A DNA stretch of 64,000 bases from Undaria pinnatifida. Taxonomy: Eukaryota; Sar; Phaeophyceae; Laminariales; Alariaceae. The position numbers and the translations under genes were made by a program. A model generated the notes under the pieces. It saw only the letters and a program-made list of their open reading frames with translations, was not told the origin of the DNA and did not search any database. The stretch lies in contig JABAKD010000002.1 of the NCBI GenBank assembly GCA_012845835.1, positions 9,834,120-9,898,119 of the forward strand, in the 5' to 3' direction. Shown here one piece after another: positions 41,835-52,942 of this stretch (position 1 is its first letter; every line of letters starts with the position of its first letter).

Positions 41835-42890
41835 GAAAATGTTGTCGCAGTAATAATCGTACAACAACAGTAGCTTGAAGGGTAGCCCTGAATGGCTGTT
41901 AATCGTTAGCCGCGAGTCTCGGTGAATTCACTCTTTCTTTCGAGTTAGTTTATTTGTTTTCTTCCGTTTGGGTTCGAGCCTTGGTGTGTACATTATGTAT
42001 CCGATCTTCTTTTAGTTTTTAGTTTTTTTTCCCTTTTACTTTTCTTCTTTATGTACCGGCTCAAGGCAAAGTGGAAATATTATCGAATGCACATTTTATT
42101 ATACTGGAAATGACGCTTGCTGTTGTCGAACTGCCGCGCAGCTGCCGCTCCTGCAGAGTTTTCTGAAAAATGGGAAAGGAGCCTAAAATGAGAACGGACG
42201 TTTTTTTTTAGAAAGCAACCCAATTGTGTACAACTCCGGAAAAAAAAAATTGACAGTCCTGTGGGGCTGTACAGCAGCCTTCGAATGAGCTGTCGCTCAG
42301 GCTGGAAGTCCTCGGCATCGCCTTGGTAGCCAGCATCTAGAGAAATCTCAATAGAGCCAGCGTATATCGCTTTTTGCGCCCACTCGAAGGCACGAGATGG
42401 AGCATGACCGTTCTAACGAGCTCCTCTCACAGGGCTGGTCAAGGGGTTTCGCAGGATCATTTCGGTTCTCTGATACACCACATGGTTCTGGAGATAACGC
42501 TTGGTTCTCATTTTAGGCTCCGTTCCCATTTTTCAGAAAACTCGAGACTCATCTCAAATGTTATTGATATTACACGTACGTACACACGACAGGGGGCAGA
42601 GTCGTGCGGGGGCTGCTGCTGCTGCTGTTGTTGATTGTCACCGTGAGCCGGATGAGGGAATTATTTGCTGCGGTTTATTGCACCTGATTCAGTGCTTACT
42701 TTTCTTTGTTCAAACATGATATATTTGATTGTACCCGTTGGCAGTGCTGGCGCAGGCGCAGCCTCGATTTACCCATAATCATAATTATATACTGCCATGC
42801 ATCTTCGAAAACTACGGGCATGCGCGGAGCCAAGGCGGGCGGCAGCCCGCCACGGCGAGGCCCCCCTGGTGGATCGTATCATTTTTGCGT
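41835..42890 (+). mobile_element. Family B-related element interrupted by a MITE
   Basis: Same sequence as 38565-39130 at both ends: GTCGCAGTAATAATCGTACA and GGTTCGAGCCTTGGTGTGTA at the left; GGGGGCTGCTGCTGC, CGAAAACTACGGGCATGC and GGAGCCAAGGCGGGCGGCAG at the right. Homology breaks exactly where the 388-bp inverted-repeat element sits. Confidence 0.65.
42156..42543. mobile_element. 388-bp MITE with ~39-bp near-perfect TIRs (family J)
   Basis: Left GAGTTTTCTGAAAAATGGG, AAAGGAGCCTAAAATGAGA, AC; the right end is the inverse with one mismatch (GGGAACGGAGCC). The inside is non-coding. Near-identical TIRs and the empty paralogue at 38840 show a fairly recent insertion. Superfamily not determined. 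Confidence 0.8.
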
Positions 42891-43215
42891 TGCTCACCCC
42901 ATGTTTTATCTTCGCATTGCTTCCTTCTCCCTCTCCCTCCCTAGACGTACCTCAGATCCGGGGTCACTAGGCAAGCTCTGCTCTCCCTCCCTCCCTACCG
43001 TACGCGCCTTCGTTTTTATCTCGAGAACAATTCAGCACTTTCTTCCTCGTCACCTCGCGTCCAGTTGTGCTTTCTCACGCTATACACAGTAAAGCGCTCT
43101 CGGCAGTTGGTATCTCTAGAAATGAAAATCCCATACATACCGAGATTTGAACCCCTGACTCCAACAACAGCACTTAGTAGTGTTCGAGGCTAACCACTAG
43201 ACCACCCGGGCGATA
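42890..43215 (-). mobile_element. SINE-like element with tRNA-like head
   Basis: The minus strand reads GGGTGGTCTAGTGGTTAGCC (A-box region) and, ~40 bp on, GGGGTTCAAATCTC (B-box region). It looks much like a tRNA but is followed by a ~220-bp body with CCTCCCTCCCTA tracts. The body recurs at 50740-50900 (GTCTAGGGAGGGAG-AGAAGGA and GCGAAGATAA words). A functional tRNA is less likely because the head is fused to the repeated body. Confidence 0.6.
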
Positions 43216-43219
43216 CCTC

Positions 43220-44590
43220 CTGCTGTTGTTGTACACACCTGTGTTGCTTTGCTCATATTTTGTCTACAATTCCATTTATTTTTTAATAGCAGTATGTATG
43301 AACAAAAACTCACCCATATGGCATATAATTTTATTACATGACATTGTGCCAACAACGCAGCTTACAAAGATGAGTATTAACCTGAAATTCGTCGAAATCA
43401 CCGCTGACGTCCTTAAAATATTTTTATAAAATACACCTGAAAGCACCTCTACCACCGCTTTTTTGTTGTACCAGATTGTTCGTATTTCTGCCATATATTC
43501 GTCCACAGCGTCACATCTATTTGAAAAAATGCACCACCGCGGGATGGAATCTTACTGTAGGTGCTCTCACTACAATGTGGCAAAGCCGCAGCTGTTTTGG
43601 TGACCTGTAAGCGCCGCGGCAGTGTCGTCGCTGAATTTTGAAAATGTGGCGGCAGTTTCGATGGCCTTTGAACACCGCGACAGTGTCGTCGCTGAAGTTT
43701 GAAATGTGGTTCCTGGTCACGGCATGACATGATTCTACGATAATAGCCCCCCTCTCAACCAGCGATTTTCGTCAACGAACATCTCATGGCTGCTCGACAC
43801 GAAGAAGGATACTAATGGAAAAAAAATATCCGCACACATTTTCCTGTGTGCGGAGGCCTATCGATCGATGATGACGTCGGGGAGGGTGTCGAGGGACACC
43901 GTATTTCAGGAGGTACGACCGGGAGAGCGTTGGTTTTGAAACCGGCGATGTCGTTCAAGAAGATTTGGGGGGCTACCGTAGAACGACTTGCCATTTTCTT
44001 TTGCTTACACGCACCGTGGCCAAGTTTTTTTTCTGCTGCAGCGATGATCAGTGCCAGTACGCGTGATGTGTACGAGTACTTTTTCTATGCACTCGTTTCT
44101 TCTGTGAGCTAGCGCTACCATACTACTACGCAGCAGTGTTGTTCGTCCACCTTTCTTTGTTTTTGAGGCGCACCTCTCCACCCAGTTGCAACATCGGTGA
44201 CACATATATGAAAAAGTCCACCACCTTGGATTACCTTCCCTACCTGCAAACGCGGGCACGACGACGAATCTTCAGCGATTTGATTAACCTTTGCAACCGG
44301 GACGGTGACCGTGGCAATTGCCTCACTAAGACTGGCGGCGCGATTGCCAGGCGCATACATACGTAGCGGCGCAAACGATGCGCTATGTGGCCCGCGTGGC
44401 CGTGGCGCACCTGATTTCTCCAATTTTAGCAAGACAAAGGCCAATTCAACTAATAATACTCTACAGATCAGACCACATCATGAATCATGACTTGGTGGGG
44501 CTCTTACGGGGGGCGCAAACGTGTCATTTGAAGGCTTTCGTGGGGAGCACGACGCCGGTGAAATACTTTTTTTTTTCTCCAACCCCCCCC
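43220..44590. other. Gene-poor stretch with repeats
   Basis: 43360-43430 is one end of MITE C2 (GCAGCTTACAAAGATGAGTA). 43585-43715 holds a ~70-bp duplication (GCGGCAGT-TCG...TGTGTCGTCGCTGAA type, twice). 44200-44225 (GTGACACATATATGAAAAAG) resembles 43515-43540. Open frames at 43846-44112 (+) and 44115-44444 (-) lack support. Confidence 0.35.
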
Positions 44591-45189
44591 CCACTCGTAC
44601 AGTGTAAGTAATCGCGAAATAGATATATAGTGGGAATTCAAGAGTGGTGGGAGAAAGAGGGGTGGGGAATAGGATGCAAAGTTGGATTGGAGAGTACGCA
44701 TGGATAGGGAAAAAGAGAAAGGGGCAGGATAGCAAGAATGAGGGGGCGGGGGGAGCAGGGCTCCTAGTCGAAGAACGCTTGTTTGGCATACTATAGAAGA
44801 GGTGATCGAGGACACAAAAAATGACGAAAGCATGTGGTTAAGGATATGAGGGGAGAGGGGAGCGAAATACTTTTTCTTGGGAAACATCAACACGCCCCCA
44901 GAGTGGAAGAGTGCGTTGAAAGAGATACAGAACAAGTTTTGAGAGATAGCAGTAGATGCACAAAAGTATAAAAGGCAAGGAGAAGTACTGTTGTAGTATT
45001 CGCGGGAGATTTTAGTCCAAAAAATTAATTAGGAAGGCAAGGAACCCAAATGAAAACGTTGGACAAAATGGGGAAGTAACAAAGATTGATAATGAGGCAG
45101 AGATGTTGGAATTCCTTAAGAGCAACGAGATGAAGACGTTGAATGACAGAGTGAAGAAGGCAGGGGCAGAATTGACTAGTGTTAAGGTA

Positions 45190-45500
45190 CGGCCTCGCGA
45201 AAGGCCTGTAATTATCCGTATTTGAGATCATTTGGATGGGTTTTGTATGATAAGGTTGGCGTTTTATATTCGGGATAGTCAGGAAATAGACCGGAGGCGC
45301 GTGCCTCCGATCTCAGAAGCCATCCGGGGCTCTGGTGGAATCGAATAAAGCTACGACGACGAAGGCTAAAAAAGTGATTACTCTCCGAGGACCTGCTCAG
45401 TTGGCCGACCTGCAGGGGGAACTCTGTGTCCCCACCCTATAACCTTACAAATGGCGTCGTCGGCAGGACGGGCCGGGTGTTTTCCCTGTTCGACTTGGGA
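45190..45500. mobile_element. LTR-like insertion inside the LINE
   Basis: LINE coding similarity stops after ACTAGTGTTAAG (45188) and resumes at GGGAGAAAGCTCGG (45498). The insert has CTGTAATTATCC near its start, CCTATAACCTTACAA near 45440-45455 and then ATGGCGTCGTCGGCAGG, an arrangement like the end of an LTR followed by a primer-binding site. 31750-31920 is a diverged relative. It is a solo or truncated LTR; no coding part. Confidence 0.45.
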
Positions 45501-45682
45501 GAAAGCTCGGTTCTTGATTTTACAGTGATAAAAAACGGAAATAGCAAGGAAACGGAAATACGTATGCGCGGCGGACGTAGGAAGTGCTGACCACTGTCTA
45601 ATACGGACAGTGAGTCAACAGACGAGAGTTATCAAGAATAGACGCGATAGGAAAATGTACAGATGAAGAATCGATAAACTAG

Positions 45683-46060
45683 ATGTCAAAGAAAAAAGCA
45701 AGAGTTCCAAGACGAGATAGCCAAGAATGCAGTGCGTTTTCCCGACATGTTGGAAAGCATATAGGTACACCAGAGAACGACACGGAACGAGATGGTGTAG
45801 GAGCCAGGATTACAGAAAGATGGGAGCAATTGGTCAAGAACACAGCAAGCAAAGTAATCCGAAAGAAGTTAAAAATATGCAACAGAGTAGTAAAATGGTG
45901 GAACGAGGAAGTAAAAGAGGCCATAAGAGCAAGGAGAGAGGCGTACGCGAGGTATACATCGAGTAAAACTACGGCGGGATGGGCGGAGTATGCTACAGCT
46001 AGAAATAAATTAAAAGAGATGGTAGAGAAGAAGGGATTATGGAAAGACGCAATTTATTAA
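45683..46060 (+). pseudogene. LINE ORF fragment, endonuclease-RT linker
   Basis: 126-codon open piece starting MSKKKARVPRR and including ERWEQLVKNTASKVI, WWNEEVKEAIRARREAY and ARNKLKEMVEKKGLWKD. This arginine/lysine-rich helical segment between endonuclease and RT is typical of LINE ORF2-like proteins. It ends at a TAA (46058-46060) that interrupts the ancestral frame. Confidence 0.7.
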
Positions 46061-46559
46061 TCAAATGAAGACTTCAACGGCGGGATGAAGATGTAGGTGG
46101 GGATCAAAGGGGTACTGGGCCAACAAGCAGGCGAGGCAGACACGGGAACAGCTACATTAGGAACACAGAACGGTGAGAGCTATCGTTGTAGTTCGAAGGG
46201 AAAGGGGGAAGTACTGGTAGAGCATTACCGCAAGCTAGGAGCGCCCACAGCCAGCAAAACGTTCGACGCAGAATTCGAGAAGGAGATAAACGCGTGGGCA
46301 GAGGCGAACGTAGGCGTGTCAAAAAGGAAAGATCGTCGTTCAGATGGGTTACTTATTATATAGAGTTAACAAGAAAATAAGTAAAATAAATGTGTAGCTA
46401 CACTTACGAATAAAAAGGCAGCCAATAATGAATGGATTTATGGAGTACGGGGGAGAAGGCATGCTTACCATGATGGTTAAGCTGTATAATTGGATATGGA
46501 AACACGAGTACACGTCTAAGAGGTAGAGAGAAGGAGAAGAAGTAAGCTAAATAAAGAAA

Positions 46560-47640
46560 AGAAACAAGGCTGACCCGGGGAGCTGCCGAGGGATAGCGCT
46601 ATTAAGCACCGTAGGCAAAACGTTCCGTAAGATTTTGAACGATAGAATGGGAACAATGTTGGAGAAGGACAAAGTAAGCAAAGGGCCAACAGGGTTTAAG
46701 CCAAACCGTAGCTGCGTAGGCCATGCGAACACATTGGGTAAGATACAACGTAATAAAGGCGCCGGGCTAACGACGTGCTGTTTCTTCCTAGATGTTAGGA
46801 AGGCCTATGACACGGCATTGGAGGAATGGGTTGTGGAAAAGGCTGTGGGAAATCGGGATCAGAAAAATGATGTGGAGAACGATGAAAAAAATGACGGAAT
46901 GTGCTAGAAGTACTGTGATGCTGGGACGGGGAAATATTCGAGTATGTTGATATTTTACAAGGGCTTGCACGGGGATGCATACTACCATCCAATAGATTCC
47001 AGGTATTTATTGACAACACGATAGTAACAGTTGAAGCAGTAAATCAAGGAGTAATGGGGGGGGAAGATAAGGTGTCGGCGTTGATGTTTGCGGTTGATGT
47101 TGTGGGGATATTAGAAGCACCCGAAGGATTGCAGAAACAGACAGAGAAAGCATTTTCTAGAGTACACTATCGATAGGAAATGGAGAGTGACAGCGAACGT
47201 AAAAAGGTGCGCATTAGTTGTATTAAACGAAGATAAAAAAGAAGATAAGGCGAATCCGGTAAATTTTAAATTGAAGCGGGGAGAATATGACTTACCGATG
47301 GTAGACCAGTGCACGTACCTTGGCGTAGACATCTCAAACGATTCCTCTTGGGATGCACACAAAGCGGGGGTAATAGGAAAGGACAAAGCACAAGTAGGCA
47401 AGATGCATGCGATCCTAACCGACTCGCACCTTGATACTAGGATTAAAATGTGTGTTCTGATTAATGTGACTGTCCCAAAGCTAGAGTATGCAAGAGAAGT
47501 ATGGGAAGGATTAAATGTGTATTCTGATTAATGTGACTGTACCAAAGCTAGAGTATGCAACAGAAGTGTGGGAAGGATAAAATGTGTATTCTGATTAATG
47601 TGACTGTACCAAAGCTAGAGTATGCAGGAGAAGTGTGGGA
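46560..47640 (+). pseudogene. LINE reverse transcriptase remnant
   Basis: Recognisable RT blocks are spread over at least three frames: CRGIALLSTVGKTFRKILND (46580-46640), the fingers/palm block with GFKPNRSC, motif A LDVRKAYD, then FAVD, and SWDAHKAGVIGKDKAQVGKM (47347-47405). In the catalytic box the first Asp of the expected F/Y-A-D-D is Val, so the enzyme would be inactive even without the frameshifts. A 67-bp unit is triplicated at 47446-47646, which also shifts the frame. Confidence 0.75.
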
Positions 47641-47649
47641 AGGGAACGC

Positions 47650-48400
47650 GAAGTTCGTATAAAACAACGATAAACAGTGCAAATGGCAACAGCTAAAAGG
47701 ATACTAGGATGCTCAACTACGACGAGTATTACAGTATCAAGAGCAGAACTAGGAATGTACCCACTTGAAATTAATGGAGACGCGAGGAAGTTGCGATGGC
47801 AATATAAAGTAAGGAATATGCCAGAAAAGAGGTTGCCAGCCACAGCTGATAGGGATATATGTGAGAAAATAACGAGAGGGTGAGCTGGAATAAGATGGGA
47901 TAGCGTAGTCGAGAAAATATGGAAGAATTCAGGAGGAGACCAAGATGAGGTACGGTCCAATGAGAAGTTTGGTGGGTACAAGACGGAAGTAAAAGCAAGG
48001 ATAGACGAAAGGGAAAGGCTAGCGCTAAGAAATAAGGTGAAAGAGGAGAAAAAATTCAAGATACACGGCGAGTTGAGGGAAGATATTGGATGAAAGCGCA
48101 CTTGCACGGCCCAGTGGACTACGCGAAGAAAATGAAAACGCGATTTCGTGTAGGAGACCTGGAACTACCAGAAAGAAGAAATCTACTTACCAGAAATCGG
48201 GAGGAGGACGTGGCTACAAATATGTGCCCGTGTGGCACAACAATAGAGAGTAGGACTTACATAGCAGAAGAATGGGAAATACACAAGGAGAAATGGGATG
48301 TATTAGAGGAGACGAAGAAATTTGACGAATGTGGCTTGGAGCAGTTTGGCAGACTAGAGAGTAGCGAGAGAACGATCGCTACCCTAGGAGATAGATGATG
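47650..48400 (+). pseudogene. LINE C-terminal region remnant
   Basis: Pieces MATAKRILGCSTTTSITVS, ELGMYPLEINGDARKLRWQY, HGPVDYAKKMKTRFRVGD and MCPCGTTIESRTYIAEEWE. The terminal motif CPCG-x(n)-H-x4-C appears to have lost its His (Tyr) and last Cys (Trp). It is followed by the 3' UTR, ending near AAACGACTTAAGG (48570). Confidence 0.65.
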
Positions 48401-48599
48401 GCCACAGACGGCGAAACAGGAAGGAAATAAGATAGAAGGGGAGAAGATACGCAAAACGGTTTTATGTAATATTATATGAAAAAGCGAAATGAGCGCCGAA
48501 ATGTTGGAGGTGTCTCTATTGGGAGTAGAACAGTGCCCCGTATGGAAAGGGATGGGTGGTCAATGGCCAAACGACTTAAGGTAAGCAACGAAAGAGCCC

Positions 48600-50160
48600 C
48601 CCTCCCTCCCCCTCGCCCCCGCCTACCATACCGTTCGGTTGGTTAAGGAAAAATTTTCTTCCCCCCTCGGATATCATACGGTTTGGTTGGTCATGAATAT
48701 ACTACGTACATGTCATGCCAGCTACTTTTATATATATATATATATTCAGTGGGTACATGGTGTATCTCTATCACCCCCCCCCCCCCTCGGGAACTGACTG
48801 CTACTAAGTATACTACATTGTTATAGCTCTCAGTGCTTATCCATAGGTATGACACTAACATCTACCGCGTGACGCCCTCCGTGCGAATAGTTCAATTAAT
48901 TGCTATCTCTATTATACTAGCTTTTACCAGGTATATTTCCATCCCCCCTTGCCCCTCCCCCCACGCATGCCCAATGCTATTATTACCTCATACTGCTTGC
49001 GGCATATAACTCTCAACACCTACCACGCCCCCCCCGCTTTTTTTTCGCAACCTGCAAGATGTATTACGGGACAAGAGATGTTGATCGAATATTCGGATAT
49101 ATAATAGTTTTCCGAGGATAGGGTAAATCGTACTTCGAAGAATCATCATAGATAGGGGTGATTATTGCCGGGAACTGTCCCGGATGCGTTGCATACGATA
49201 TATGACGTCGGCGTTGATCAGCGTCGTTGCATCGGCGTCGCTACCGCTTCGTCGAAGGAAAACACTTCTTCTGCGTCTATCTCAGCTAATGGTTATTCTT
49301 TGCGTGAGGGACTCATCGAACATTGCGTCAGGTATTCGTCGAACATTTTTTTTTAACAGACCCTTTGCATCGTAAAAGGCGTTTGGTGGTTGGCGACTTA
49401 TCCATATTTGTCGTTTCCTGCAAGCCTTAGCTTCGGTGGCGGCCCTCCCTAGGCCACCGGCGAAGCGCCCTTGTATGTATATAACAAACATTGAATTGCG
49501 ATTGCCCACGGTTTTTGCTGTGAAACGCTATAGCAGATAGGCTAACCTATGGACTAAACTCGTGTGGTTACTTGCGCAGTGGTTTTTGTTTTCTGTAGTT
49601 TTCAGAAGCATAGACTATATTATGTTGCATCTGCTAGTCTATGGACTATAGCTCATAGGTAGGAACGCTTGTGTTCCTCCTCCTTGTCAACTTGCGACAA
49701 CCCCCGGATTTCAAGACAACCACATCCCGGACGGGGACCTTGTAAAGCCTATAATGCCGTACAAACATGCAAGATAACACATCCCTGCAGACGGATTTCA
49801 AAGCTGATATCCTCGACAAAGGGGAAAGCGCAAACAAACGCCAAGCGATGTATGTGCCCATGGGCAGCTCTCGATGACGGTCGCTCGTAAACCGCCATTT
49901 GGGTCATGCGTGGCAGCCCGTGTAGTTACGTATGTATGGAGAAACATTTTCTATGGGCGTGTGGGTGTGTTATATTGCGCGGATGCCTCTACCCCAGGGC
50001 ACCCTGGTATATCAGATGCCAATTTGTCCGTGAATATAAGAAACGATTTGTTTACGTGTTTATGGTCAAAGGTTTATTATGTTTCCGTACAAGAAGATGG
50101 TACAACATGGTTAGAGCTCTGCTCCACCGGTTTTTTATCATGTATCATGTGCCACACGAC
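48600..50160. other. Gene-poor stretch
   Basis: C-rich tracts (48600-48625, 48774-48787, 48944-48963, 49028-49036) and a (TA)n run (48729-48745). 49680-49770 shares ACTTGCGACA-CCCCCG-GATTTCA and GGGGACCTTGTA words with the reverse complement of 53660-53740, a further dispersed repeat. No exon called. Confidence 0.35.
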
Positions 50161-50167
50161 GCGGGCA

Positions 50168-50325
50168 CTACGACTGCTGCTACCACAAACCGCCCCCAGG
50201 TTTCGCCCTCTCACGTTTTTTTCGAAAGCCCAGCAGTTCCAGCAGCCCCCCCGTCCAGGGTGCAACCGTCGAGTCGCTTGGTTCTGCCTCTCTCGCTTCG
50301 GCTTCACTCATGGTCATGGCCATCG
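50168..50325 (-). CDS. Possible first exon
   Basis: The minus strand starts ATG near 50323 and reads MAMTMSEAEAREAEPSDST, VAPWTGGLLELLGFRKK, then RERAKPGGGLW to a stop. A donor consensus AAAC before GTGAGA (near 50218) would end the exon after GLLELLGFRKK. The acidic start and helical GGLLELLGF look real. No downstream exon could be linked. Confidence 0.3.
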
Positions 50326-50479
50326 TTGATCGGGACACGTGCAGGATTGCAGATAGAAGCAGAGTCGGGGCGGTAGATGGAGATATCAGATGTGGTATCG
50401 AGGTAAACCGCTTGTAGGCGGGAGAAGCCGCTAGTCTTGCACCTTGTGTGTGAGCTGTGCGATGATGTCCGGGCAGATC

Positions 50480-50735
50480 CTCACGAGGCAAGGGTGTCGG
50501 AGACTACAGTGCTGCTGCTGCTGCTGCTGTTGCCCCTGTGGCCTGTGACGGGTTCCAAACGTGAAACAAATCCAAAGCAGAAGAAAGACAGAAACGTGTG
50601 AAACGGCTTTTTGGTCGACCCAGACCCCGGTGACGAAACGCCGTGCAGAACAGTGTAGACCCATGGGAAATTTAAAATATCAAATCACCAAAGGTCGATG
50701 CTAATCGACCAGAAAAGAATGGGCTGAAGTCTTCT
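50480..50735. other. CTG run and short unassigned sequence
   Basis: (CTG)n at 50511-50530. GTGACGGGTTCCAAACG near 50545 resembles a B box but without a matching A box. No gene supported. Confidence 0.3.
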
Positions 50736-50739
50736 CGCG

Positions 50740-50900
50740 ACAAAAACAAAGGCATGTGCCGTAGTGGGGAGGGGGAAGAGGAGCCTGCTTTAGTGAGGCA
50801 CGCCTAGGGAGGGAGAAGGAAAAATAAAAAGTGCGAAGATAATAGGGGGGATGAGCGAAAAAATCCCCCAAAAAACACATGATCACCAAAACCTGTGACC
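50740..50900 (+). mobile_element. SINE body fragment, opposite orientation to 42890-43215
   Basis: CGCCTAGGGAGGGAGAAGGA and GTGCGAAGATAATAGGGGGG match the reverse complement of 42900-42960. The tRNA-like head is missing. Confidence 0.45.
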
Positions 50901-51084
50901 GGAGATGCTCCCCCAGTGCGCGTCGTTGCGAGCAGGACGAACATGGCTGGTGAGTTCAAGCCTATGCAAGCGCCTACGGGTGTGTGCTGTCTATTTTTCT
51001 GATAGCTGTTGGAGGGGTTCGGCAACCAAATCAGTTCATGTTGAACATGCATACCGCCTGATACAAGGTACCCTGGTATACAGC

Positions 51085-51160
51085 TGCAATCTATGTGCAT
51101 GTCCAAACAGCTCAGAGGTCGAGCGTTCTGCATTACCTCGCTGCATCACATAAAATGTAC
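51085..51160 (+). other. Half tRNA-like sequence
   Basis: CAGCTCAGAGGTCGAGCG (51108-51125) is an excellent tRNA D-arm/A-box match. No T-arm (GGTTCGA) follows within ~60 bp, so this is probably a truncated tRNA-derived repeat rather than a tRNA gene. Confidence 0.35.
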
Positions 51161-51344
51161 ATGCGAGCGTTGTTCATGATAAGTGTATCTTCGTTGCATT
51201 GTCCACGGGAAGCATCCATTCTACGGTGGTAAGCGTGACTATGTAGCTGAAACATGCTAAGGTAGGTAGGTTGCGTCCACGTGCGATATGGTACAGCTCC
51301 GAGCATAGGTAAACTGAATAAACCGTTGTTTTATTCTCCGGAGT

Positions 51345-51807
51345 ATCTGCAAGTCGCTGATCCCAGCTGCGTTCTCCAGGAAAAGTTTCAACGCAGCATT
51401 CCGACCGTCCGAGCAGCAAACCTTGGGTTGGCATCTACCCCAAGACCCATGACATATGTGCACCCGATCTTGGCCCTGCGTTGGCCTTTCAAGGTTTTGG
51501 TCTTTGAGTTGTGTCAGGTGCCCTGCACTCGTTTGTACCAGACGCGAGATGTGTCTGTCGCTGGCCAGCGAGGGCTGTGGGGGCTAAGGCTTACGCGGCG
51601 CGAATCCACTTGCATCCATGGTACAAACGAGCGCAGGGCACCTGGCACAACCCGAAGACGAAAGCCTTGAAAGACCAACGCAGAGCCGAGATCGGGTGCC
51701 CATGGGTCTTGGGGGAGCCGCCAACCCAAGGTTTGCTACCCGGACGGTCGGGCGGCTGCGTTGAAACTTTTCCTGGAGAACGCAGCTGGGATCAACGATT
51801 TGCAGAT
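51345..51807. repeat. Long snap-back inverted repeat (~190-bp arms, ~78-nt loop)
   Basis: The left arm 51345-51540 includes GATCCCAGCTGCGTTCTCCA, CCTTGGGTTGGC and GCCCTGCACTCGTTTGTACC. It pairs with 51619-51807 (GGTACAAACGAGCGCAGGGC, GCCAACCCAAGG, TGGAGAACGCAGCTGGGATC). The arms differ by scattered substitutions and small indels. The arm is GC-balanced and does not belong to a MITE family seen elsewhere here. A transcript would form a near-perfect long hairpin. Confidence 0.85.
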
Positions 51808-51809
51808 TT

Positions 51810-52940
51810 AAAGCAGGTCGGAGGGACAAGCCTCGGCACCCAATAAAGCGCCGTGCTTCGGCTTCAAGAGGGCAATCAATCCGGGAGCTTCGCCCCAAGC
51901 ACCTCTATCTTGGTACTCGTACGGCGTGCTGGGTGTGTTTGCCTCCAGACCTATTCCTCGTGAATGGCATATTTAGAAATCAGGATCTTCATTCAGGCAT
52001 CTTCGATATATTTTGGTTTCCACTGAAAAAACACAAATCGCAAATATATTTCCTGCAAAGATCAGGTAGTTATCAAATGCGGACTACTGCTGTAGTCTAA
52101 TGAATACGCTGATTGATTGCGTAGGAAGTGTTCTTCGCTATTAATAACCAGTAGTTCAATGTCAGAGGAAAAAGTCTTGCAAAGGTTCAATGACGTAATC
52201 GCCATCAGAGCAACAGCTATAGCGTGAGTAGTTTCCTCTTTCCATTTTCACGCACCGCAATACAAGCAATGCTTGTTGCGCTCGTGGAGCAAATAAGACG
52301 GTAGGCGAAAATCCATGCGTGGACGTCCAAGGCACCATTGAATCCCCGAAAGAAACGACGCCAAACCGTTCAGTCGCATTTCCCATTGAAGGATAGTCTG
52401 ATTTGTATTAGGAGCTGGAAGTCACGCGAAAAACGTCAAAATGCCGAAAAGGAAACAGAAATGTTGGTGAAGCCGCTCGTGTGAGAGCAGGGACAACGGC
52501 GACAGTCCTCGGGAAGGTCCGAGACGGAAAATGAAAATTGCGACCTTCCAGCAGAGATAATGTGCAGGAACAGAAGTTAGTTCTTCTTGGCGCGCACCAA
52601 AGAGGGAACGGTGGAATGTGATGTAACTGCTCAAATAAGAGCGTGAACACCGGGCGCAGGTCTCGGTGTAGTCCGATGCGTGTTCAGGATAGCGGTGAGC
52701 TACCCGTATGGAGCAAACGCAGCAACAGATGCGAATTCTCTATAACACACGCCAAAGAGGAAAATATTGGAAACTCTGCACACGCAAACTAGTCAACTAA
52801 TGGTGCAGCAGCCGAAGAAACAACTGTTACACACCGAAAGTCCAAGGACCTACAGCAGGGTACGAAGCGACGGCAACGGACGACAACAACAGCGGCTGCG
52901 TGGGTCAGTCCGACGCCCCAACAACGAAGAAGCTCCAGCT
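51810..52940. other. Gene-poor stretch
   Basis: No repeat copy recognised. 52767-52955 (+) is open with Gln/Arg/Asn-rich content (GNGRQQQRLRGSVRRPNNEE), preceded by TACAGCAG-type acceptors, and may be a short exon cut by the MITE at 52943. Not strong enough to call. Confidence 0.25.
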
Positions 52941-52942
52941 AG

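Larger units (their letters stand above)
44600..48600 (+). mobile_element. Decayed non-LTR retrotransposon (LINE)
   Basis: In order on +: remnants of an AP-like endonuclease (VVVFAGDF near 44990-45015, corresponding to the GDFN motif); a helical linker (WWNEEVKEAIRARREAYAR, 45898-45955); reverse transcriptase (GPTGFKPNRSCVGHANTLGK at 46683-46740; motif A FFLDVRKAYD with the Asp at 46791-46793); the catalytic box read as FAVD (47087-47098); the thumb region (VDQCTYLGVDIS, 47302-47338); and a C-terminal Cys motif MCPCG (48222-48236). The frame is broken many times. It is probably 5' truncated, because the first part of the endonuclease is not seen. It has no transposition capacity. Confidence 0.85.

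Noticed and set aside
43141-43215. Functional tRNA gene
   Set aside because: Good A and B boxes, but the sequence is fused to a repeated body; cloverleaf not established.
44504-44935. 143-codon minus-strand ORF
   Set aside because: It is antisense to the degraded LINE endonuclease region; composition follows from A/G-rich LINE DNA.
51108-51125. tRNA gene from a strong D-arm match
   Set aside because: No T-arm at the right distance.
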